Notes under the pieces: model-generated | What the model was told of the DNA's origin: nothing | Seen by the model: the letters and a program-made list of their open reading frames with translations, nothing else | Database searches by the model: none | From: Aeromicrobium chenweiae | GTDB taxonomy: Bacteria; Actinomycetota; Actinomycetes; Propionibacteriales; Nocardioidaceae | Assembly (NCBI RefSeq): GCF_003065605.1 | Contig: NZ_CP026952.1 | Span: 1,736,001-1,800,000 of the forward strand | Direction of reading: 5' to 3' | DNA length: 64,000 bases | Made by a program: the position numbers and the translations under genes | Part shown: positions 58,617-64,000 of the stretch, in pieces | Layout of the letters: each line of letters opens with the position of its first letter | How positions within the stretch are numbered: the first letter of the stretch is position 1

Positions 58617-59222
58617 ATGGCGGGCGGACGTCCACGGACCTTCGATGCTGATGCCTCGCTGGATCGTGCCGTGGATGTGTTCTGGCAGCAGGGCTACGAA
58701 GGCACTACGATCTCGGAGCTGACTGCGGCGATGGGGGTGAACAAGCCAAGCCTGTACGCGGTGTTCGGCACGAAGGAGGAACTGTTCCAGCAGGTCGTAC
58801 GGCGTTACGCCGAACGCGAGCTCGCCTACTTTGGTGACGCCCTCGAGCAACCCACCGCACTAGAGGTCGTCCGCGACTACCTCGATCGCAACGCTGCCGC
58901 GCTGACCAGATCCGACCGTCCGCGAGGGTGTCTGTCCATCCAAGGCGGCCTGTCAGCCAACCCCGCCAACAGCACCGTGACCCAGTTCCTCGCCAGCAGC
59001 CGCCTCGCCGGTGAGCACGCACTCGCCGCACGACTCACCCAAGCTCGCAACGACGGCGACCTGCCTGCCGACTCCGATCCCGCAGCCCTGGCCCGCTTCG
59101 TCATGGTCTTCTCCGAGGGTCAAGCCGTCCATGCCGCCGCCGGCGCCACCCATCAAGAGTTGCAACAGTCCGCCGACATCGCCCTCAAGGCATTCGAGCT
59201 CGCCCTCACCCCGGCAAGCTGA
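58617..59222 (+). CDS. TetR/AcrR family regulator
   Basis: 201 residues. HTH: GGRPRTFDADASLDRAVDVF, GYEGTTISELTAAMGVNKPS, LYAVFGTKEELF. A C-terminal domain with RPRGCLSIQGGLSANPAN, including the Cys common in redox/electrophile-sensing TetRs of this group. ATG 58617 follows GGAAGGGGG; the upstream frame start at 58581 overlaps the -10. Divergent SDR gene and palindromes suggest a local repressor. Confidence 0.9.
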   Translation: MAGGRPRTFDADASLDRAVDVFWQQGYEGTTISELTAAMGVNKPSLYAVFGTKEELFQQVVRRYAERELAYFGDALEQPTALEVVRDYLDRNAAALTRSDRPRGCLSIQGGLSANPANSTVTQFLASSRLAGEHALAARLTQARNDGDLPADSDPAALARFVMVFSEGQAVHAAAGATHQELQQSADIALKAFELALTPAS

Positions 59223-59479
59223 ACACGCCGACCGTCGACGCGAACTACGCCAACCGCCCGATCAACAGGAAGGGTGGAGCACGATCCGCGTGCTTCCTTC
59301 GTCGCGCTGGGGCCGGTGGCCGACTGGCTGGAGAGAATCCGGACCGCACCCCGAACTCGTTCCGCCGCGGCGGTAGTGGGCAACCAGTGCGCATTGCTCT
59401 GCGGATATCGCCAGCGACGGCATCGGGGGAGCGGCTGACATTGTGGATCGACCCACCAAAAACGTCTATGCTGATCGGT

Positions 59480-59914
59480 ATGGAAACCAACCTTGCATCA
59501 CCGACCCGAGAGCGCATGGTCGAGCTCGCCCAGCAGTACTTCCGACTGGTCGATGGGGAGGAGGGCTCGCTGCCCGGCATGTTCACCGACGACGCTCGAG
59601 TGTTCTTTCCCAAGTACGGCACGGCCCGTGGTCCGGGGCAGTTCGCCGAGCTCGCTGGCGGGCTGCTGAGGAGTCAGAAGTTCTTCAGGCACGACGTCGA
59701 CACCATGGTCTTCACGGCGGAAGGCAGCCGATTGGTGGTGGAGGGCCTCGAAGCGGGCGAAGCCGCAGACGGTCGCCCGTGGCCCGCGCACCCGCGCAGC
59801 GAAGGCCGCTACTGCAACGTCTTCGAGTTCGCTGGGGAGCTCATCACCAGGCTGCACATCTACGCTGACCCCGACTTCCTCACCGAAGACACCGACCGCC
59901 TGCGGTGGGACTGA
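59480..59914 (+). CDS. NTF2-like (SnoaL-type) family protein
   Basis: 144 residues. Cone-shaped NTF2-like pattern: MVELAQQYFRLVDGEEGSLP, GMFTDDARVFFPKYGTARGP, YCNVFEFAGELITRLHIYAD. Such proteins act as isomerases, hydrolases or ligand binders; the substrate is unknown. ATG 59480 is taken since TATGCT at 59467-59472 lies 7 bases upstream (leaderless) and earlier residues are not domain-like. Half-operator GATCGGT overlaps this promoter, suggesting membership in the 58617 TetR regulon. Confidence 0.82.
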   Translation: METNLASPTRERMVELAQQYFRLVDGEEGSLPGMFTDDARVFFPKYGTARGPGQFAELAGGLLRSQKFFRHDVDTMVFTAEGSRLVVEGLEAGEAADGRPWPAHPRSEGRYCNVFEFAGELITRLHIYADPDFLTEDTDRLRWD

Positions 59915-60719
59915 GCGACCAGAGCTGAGGAGTTGTTCGTGCCGTACATGCCTCGACGTTTAGTGCGTTGCGACATGTGCGGCACCCCACGTGGTTCGCG
60001 GCGGGTGTCCGGCGAAGCGGCATCTGAGGCGCCGCCTGGTCTTTAGCGCCGAGAGATCAGGCGGCGACGTGGCAGTCCTGGACGTGATCGTTCACGATGC
60101 CGACGTTCTGTTGAAGGCGTAGGTGCTGTTCGGTCCCACCGGCCCGAAGCCCACCTGCTGGAGTCGTTGGGCCAAGGCCTTCACTTCCGGGCTGGTGACC
60201 CGGACCTCGCTGCGATCCACGGGCAATCCCGGCAGGACCTCTGGCGTCCGCGCGTCGAGGACATGAAACTGGACCTGGACCACCTCAACCTTGTCGAGGA
60301 CTTGCTCCCAGGCCCATGCGGGCGGCTCGATCGATCGCGGATCGTCACGGCGGGCACTGCTTCGGGGGCAGACCGCCGGAACCCTGTTGGAACTCACGGG
60401 CTCGATCCCGACGGCACGGGCGGCGAGGACCTGTCGGACGATCGAGCCAGACAAGGGGGTTGCTTGCCTCTGCAGGGGAGCGAGGCAAGAATCAGACCCC
60501 CTTCGCCGAGCGCTCACTCGCCGGCATCGCCGGCTACGACGCGGCGGAGACGACCGATGAGGACCCCGCTCGATCTCTACAGCGGCCAGTGGGCAACGGT
60601 GTGTGCCGAGCTCGCCGACGACCATCCGCTGGGGCGCCTCGAGTGCAAGTGGATCGGCGCCAGACATCACTCGCGTGCACATGCCTGCATCCGGATCAGG
60701 CATGGCGGAGCGGTATGAC
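59915..60719. other. Gene-poor right end of accessory element 2
   Basis: 800 bases without an intact gene. A minus frame (60092-60826) crosses the att repeat; only its C-terminal part (VEVVQVQFHVLDARTPEVLP, then VRVTSPEVKALAQRLQQVGF) looks protein-like and may be a remnant. A GC-rich inverted pair AGGCGCCGCCTG / CAGGCGGCG lies at about 60026-60066. Confidence 0.4.
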
Positions 60720-60802
60720 TGACCGTGTCGCCCCTCGGACACACAAGCGATAGTGGCCCTGAACTGCGGAAACGCAGTCGGGGCCACTTTTGCATTGGCG
60801 GA
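60720..60802 (+). repeat. Right att copy of the tRNA-Leu 3' end
   Basis: CCCCTCGGACAC (60731-60742) and the hairpin CTGAACTGCGGAAACGCAG through GGGGCCACTTTT repeat the left copy with few changes. Marks the right boundary of the accessory region. Confidence 0.85.
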
Positions 60803-60926
60803 CGTTGGGACCACGATCACGTCCACGTCCGGTTGGACGCAACGTCAAGCTCAGGCGTCAGGCAAGGATCGCCCACTGAGTCGCAAGGTCGTGGTCGACG
60901 GGTGGTGGTGGCTGGATCGCGGCTGG

Positions 60927-63674
60927 TCAGGGCAGTGGCAGCTCTCTGAGCTGTCGCCGGGAGGTGATGTCCAGCTTGCGGAAGATGTTGCGGAGGTGGG
61001 CTTCGATGGTGCGGGGGCTCAGGAACAGCTGCGCGGCGACCTCCCGGGACGTCGCCCCCGTGGCCACGAGTCGTGCGATGCGCAGCTCCTGCGCGGTGAG
61101 ATCGTCGCTCGGCCGGGCGGTTCGTTTGCGGGGATGCTCGCCCGTGGCGCGCAATTCACGAGCAGCGCGCGCGGCAAACGCCTCCGCACCCATGGCGGAC
61201 AGCAGGTCATGCGCGGTGCGGAGCTGTTCGCGGGCGTCCTGCCGTCGGCCCTGGCGGCGCAACCACTCGCCGTAGACGAGATGTGCGCGGGCGAGGTGGG
61301 TGGCCATCCGGCAGCGGGCGAGTCGTTCGATCGCCTCGCAGTAGTGGACCTCCGCGTCAGGACCAACGGTGGTCAGCGCACGTGAGCGTGCGGCAAGCCC
61401 CAACGCGAACTCAGTCCCACTGGCGCGGGCCCGGGAGCTGAGCTCCTCCAGCGCGCCGGCCGCACGCTCCAGGTCACCGGCACGGGATGCCGCTTCCACG
61501 AGCTCGGGCAACGCACTACTGGAGTGTGGGAAGTCATCGTGCTCCCACGATGGCGTGGCCGAGGCGAGAGCTGCGGGGTAGTCGCCCAGTCCGTTGTGCA
61601 GGTAGGCCATGGAGACCTCGCTCGAGCCGAGCGTCGTGCCCTCACCCCGCCGGGTCGCATCCGCCACGACCGCCACGTTGAGGGCCGTGGCCTCGGATTG
61701 CCGTCCGCGCCAGGCAGCCAGGATGAACCTGGCGTTCGGTAGCGGAGGAGCACCGGTCGCCCGCGAGATCTCGTCATCCTCCGAGAGGAGCTCGGCGGCA
61801 CGTGAGAGCTCGCCGGTGAGTACCAGGACGACCGACATGGCATTCAGCGCAGCGGGAAGTGCGGACAGCGCCCCTGTCTCGCGGGCGTTCCGGACGGCGC
61901 CGCTGGCCAGTGCGAAGAACGACTCGTCGTCCCACAGCATCACCGAGACGTGACAGGCCAGCCACAGCCATCGGCCGTTGTCCTCGTCAGGCGCGGCGTC
62001 GTCATGGCACAGCGCCTCGAGTGCCAGCCGCAGCGTGGGAACGCTCGCCTCGTACCCGTGGGTGAACCTCGTGGTCAGTCCGTCCAGCAGCAGATCGACC
62101 GGCCGGGGCGGCGTCGGCGGGGGAGGCGCTTCCTGGGCTGCTGCTTCGGCCACCTCCCGCAATCCGCGGCCCCGGGAGAGGCGACCGGCGTGGAAGGACG
62201 CCTCGAGGGCCTGCACGTAGGCCTCGCGTGCCAGTGCCGCGTCCAGCGGACCCAGCGTCCTAGCGGCGTCGAGAAGCATCGTGGCCCCCTCGCTCCCGCG
62301 TGTGGTGTGGAACGCGATCTGGGCGCGGAGCAGCTCGATCCTGGCGCATTGCAGGGCGTCCAGTGGCCCGGCCTCGGCGCTGGCCAACAGCTCCAAAGCA
62401 GCGTCCGAGGCGCCGGCGCTGTGGCTGGCGTACGCGGCTTCGAGTGCCCGCGTCGCGCGGACGGCAGCGTCAGGGGTCAGCTCGGCCGCATGCCGCAGGA
62501 AGGCGGCCGCGGCAGCCGCACCCCCGCGAGCGCGCGCCCGTCCCGCCGAGTGCTCCAGCCCCGCCGCGGCCTCCTCATCTGGCCCGCTGAAGGACTGCGC
62601 GTAGTGCCAGGCGTGCCGGTCGGGATCGGTCCGCGGGTCGGTCGCCTTGGCAAGCGCGCCGTGGACCCGGCGCTTGTCCGGCGGGCTGGCGGCCCGGTAC
62701 ACCGCGGAGCGGACGAGTGGATGGCGAAACCGCACGCGCGCGCGGATCTCCAGCAGCCCGCTCGTCTCAGCAGGTGCCGCTGCCTCGTGGGGCATGCCCA
62801 GGTGGGTGGCGGCGCGCCACAGCAGCGCGGCCTCCCCGGTCGGCTCGGCCGCTGCCATCAGCAGCAGCAGCCGGGTGTCGGCCGGCAGACTGGCGGAGCG
62901 GCGTCGGAAGCTGTCCTCGACACGGCGAGGGACGCTCAGCGCGTCCTCGGGTATCTGGAACCCGCCGGCCAGCTGCGCCACGGGTGCAGCCTGGGGCAGC
63001 TCGAGCAGTGCCAACGGGTTGCCACGGGCCTCGGCGACGATCCGGTCGCGCACGCGGTCGTCCAGCGGTGCACGGACTGCGGCCTGCAGCAGCTCGCGTG
63101 CGTCGACCTCCCCGAGTCGGCTGAGGCACAGCTCGGGCAAGCCGGTCAGAGGATGATCGTCGTTGGTGGGGGAGTCGCGCACCGCGAACACCAGCGCCAC
63201 CGGCTCGGCCCCGAGGCGGCGGGCCACGAACGCCAACAGCTGCGCCGATGCCTGGTCGAGCCACTGTGCGTCATCGACCAGGCACAGCAGCGGGCCGTCC
63301 TCGGTGACCTCGGCCAGCAGGTTGAGGATGGCCAGGCCCACGAGGAAGTTCTCGGGCGCAGCTCCGTGACGTTGCCCGAACGCCACCGCGAGGGCGTCCT
63401 GCTGCGGTTCGGGCAGCTCGCGCGCGCGGTCCAGCATGGGTGCGCACAGCTGGTGGACGCCGGCGAAGGCGAACTGCGTCTCGGACTCCACGCCTGTCGA
63501 GACCTCCACCCGGAAGCCGGCTGCGGCTGCGGTCTCGCGGGCGTGCTCCATCAGGGCCGATTTGCCCATTCCCGCTTCTCCGCGCACGACCAGGGCGCCG
63601 CTGTGCCCTGCCCGTGCCTGCGCGAGTAGCCGGTCGACTGCCTCGCGCTCGGCGCGTCGGCCCAGAAGTTGCAC
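60927..63674 (-). CDS. LAL-type LuxR-family regulator (AAA ATPase plus HTH)
   Basis: 915-residue large ATP-binding LuxR protein. N-terminal AAA/STAND ATPase: Walker A RGEAGMGKSALMEHA (about residues 31-45), Walker B LLCLVDDAQWLDQAS. The middle is a long alpha-helical TPR-like region (DALQCARIELLRAQIAFHTT, ELVEAASRAGDLERAAGALE). C-terminal LuxR HTH: LTAQELRIARLVATGATSRE, VAAQLFLSPRTIEAHLRNIF. GTG 63674 (MQLLGRRAEREAVDRLLAQA) with GGGAG upstream is preferred; the frame runs to 63902 through non-conserved sequence. Divergent from an ABC ATPase gene, a possible target. Confidence 0.92.
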   Translation of the reverse strand: MQLLGRRAEREAVDRLLAQARAGHSGALVVRGEAGMGKSALMEHARETAAAAGFRVEVSTGVESETQFAFAGVHQLCAPMLDRARELPEPQQDALAVAFGQRHGAAPENFLVGLAILNLLAEVTEDGPLLCLVDDAQWLDQASAQLLAFVARRLGAEPVALVFAVRDSPTNDDHPLTGLPELCLSRLGEVDARELLQAAVRAPLDDRVRDRIVAEARGNPLALLELPQAAPVAQLAGGFQIPEDALSVPRRVEDSFRRRSASLPADTRLLLLMAAAEPTGEAALLWRAATHLGMPHEAAAPAETSGLLEIRARVRFRHPLVRSAVYRAASPPDKRRVHGALAKATDPRTDPDRHAWHYAQSFSGPDEEAAAGLEHSAGRARARGGAAAAAAFLRHAAELTPDAAVRATRALEAAYASHSAGASDAALELLASAEAGPLDALQCARIELLRAQIAFHTTRGSEGATMLLDAARTLGPLDAALAREAYVQALEASFHAGRLSRGRGLREVAEAAAQEAPPPPTPPRPVDLLLDGLTTRFTHGYEASVPTLRLALEALCHDDAAPDEDNGRWLWLACHVSVMLWDDESFFALASGAVRNARETGALSALPAALNAMSVVLVLTGELSRAAELLSEDDEISRATGAPPLPNARFILAAWRGRQSEATALNVAVVADATRRGEGTTLGSSEVSMAYLHNGLGDYPAALASATPSWEHDDFPHSSSALPELVEAASRAGDLERAAGALEELSSRARASGTEFALGLAARSRALTTVGPDAEVHYCEAIERLARCRMATHLARAHLVYGEWLRRQGRRQDAREQLRTAHDLLSAMGAEAFAARAARELRATGEHPRKRTARPSDDLTAQELRIARLVATGATSREVAAQLFLSPRTIEAHLRNIFRKLDITSRRQLRELPLP

Positions 63675-63822
63675 CGGGGGCTCCCGTCGTGCGAGGTCAG
63701 GACGCGCCCATTGTGGCCTACCGGTGAAATCGCCGCTACAGCCTGTTCGTATCACCGGCCCGCACCGTACCCGCCTAAGGGATTTGTACCGACGCGAAGT
63801 CGGCGCGCCCCGGGGGAGCCTG

Positions 63823-64000
63823 ATGTCAGCCAGCCGCCCGCACCGCTTCGACCGGAAGCGGATCCGAAAGGAAGCCATCATCATCACCGACTCTCCCGTC
63901 ATCGAGGTCGACCGCCTGGCCGTCGCCTATGGCGACTTCACGGCGGTCCGCGACCTGTCCTTTCAGGTGCGACGCGGCGAGCTCTACGCACTGCTCGGCA
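63823..64000 (+). CDS. ABC transporter ATP-binding protein (5' part only)
   Basis: Visible residues include EVDRLAVAYGDFTAVRDLSF and QVRRGELYALLG, the N-terminus of an ABC ATPase (DrrA-like), ending just before Walker A at the window edge. ATG 63823 is the first clear start; an AAAGGA site at 63867-63872 precedes an ATC-rich stretch, so the true start may be further in. Divergent from the LuxR gene, which may control it. Confidence 0.75.
   Translation, partial: MSASRPHRFDRKRIRKEAIIITDSPVIEVDRLAVAYGDFTAVRDLSFQVRRGELYALLG

Larger units (their letters stand above)
51760..60742. mobile_element. Accessory element 2 in tandem at the tRNA-Leu att site (about 9 kb)
   Basis: Lies between the middle and right att copies. 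Contains an OYE, an MFS pump, MDR and SDR oxidoreductases, an NTF2-like protein and TetR regulators, with decayed stretches in between. No integrase of its own is visible. Boundaries are inferred from the direct repeats. Confidence 0.65.

Noticed and set aside
60092..60826. Minus-strand 244-codon frame as an intact gene
   Set aside because: Its N-terminal third is translated from the att repeat; only the C-terminal part looks like a possible remnant.

Overview
The window is GC-rich DNA with dense, often overlapping genes (ATGA, GTGA and TTGA junctions), many GTG/TTG starts and many -10 boxes of the TANNNT type lying 6-7 bases before a start codon (leaderless mRNAs). Gene content (sufR-sufB-sufD-Rieske-sufC-sufS-sufU-sufT, ctaA/COX15, SURF1, LigC with Prim-PolC, dodecin, DUF3099, two-gene acyl-CoA dehydrogenase unit) points to an actinobacterium, most likely of the Nocardioides/Aeromicrobium type (Propionibacteriales). 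The genus is an inference from gene content only.

Layout. 1-5505: a catabolic cluster with a partial acyl-CoA synthetase, a zinc-free MDR oxidoreductase, a PucR regulator, a NodB-type deacetylase and an SDR. 5506-8170: poorly conserved small proteins, mostly membrane proteins, plus a HEPN-like protein with an RxxxxH motif. 8171-11556: inositol-monophosphatase-like enzyme, heme A synthase and a two-gene ABC exporter. 11601-16130: ATP-dependent DNA ligase LigC, small alarmone synthetase, Prim-PolC-type primase/polymerase and a DUF2786 protein. 16199-22718: the complete SUF iron-sulfur assembly operon, headed by sufR with an operator of the form known from M. tuberculosis (ACACT-N5-TGTGA). 22715-23193: two opposed arrays of an undescribed 21-bp repeat. 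23197-36734: housekeeping and envelope genes (ABC-F, SURF1, MoaA, DUF3099, dodecin, MFS/ArsR pair, SerB, ABC ATPase, NfeD/SPFH pair, lytic transglycosylase, PEBP, SpoU methyltransferase, DUF5343 protein, peptide deformylase). 36840-41738: two acyl-CoA dehydrogenases behind a perfect palindrome, MarR, DUF952, Zn-alcohol dehydrogenase and FKBP. 41754-48542: hairpin cluster, HrpA helicase, CPBP protein, neutral zinc metallopeptidase and DUF445 protein.

48770-60802 is the most plastic part. A tRNA-Leu(GAG) gene is followed by a 12-kb accessory block. Copies of the tRNA 3' end occur at 48844, 51748 and 60731, so the block looks like two elements accreted in tandem at one attachment site. The first (about 2.9 kb) carries a frameshifted and truncated integrase, a decayed gene overlapping a small unknown gene, and an XRE/AbiEii-type nucleotidyltransferase toxin-antitoxin pair. 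The second (about 9 kb) carries redox and electrophile-handling genes (old yellow enzyme, MFS efflux, MDR, SDR, NTF2-like protein) interleaved with TetR regulators, one of them reduced to a fragment, and palindromic operators. After the last att copy come a large LAL-type LuxR regulator and the start of an ABC ATPase gene.

The clearest regulatory logic visible is: SufR autoregulation over its own start; ArsR sites flanking a divergent MFS promoter; TetR palindromes in divergent spacers of the accessory element; and a symmetric -10 element (TAGGCTA) that can serve two divergent leaderless genes at 34316/34335.
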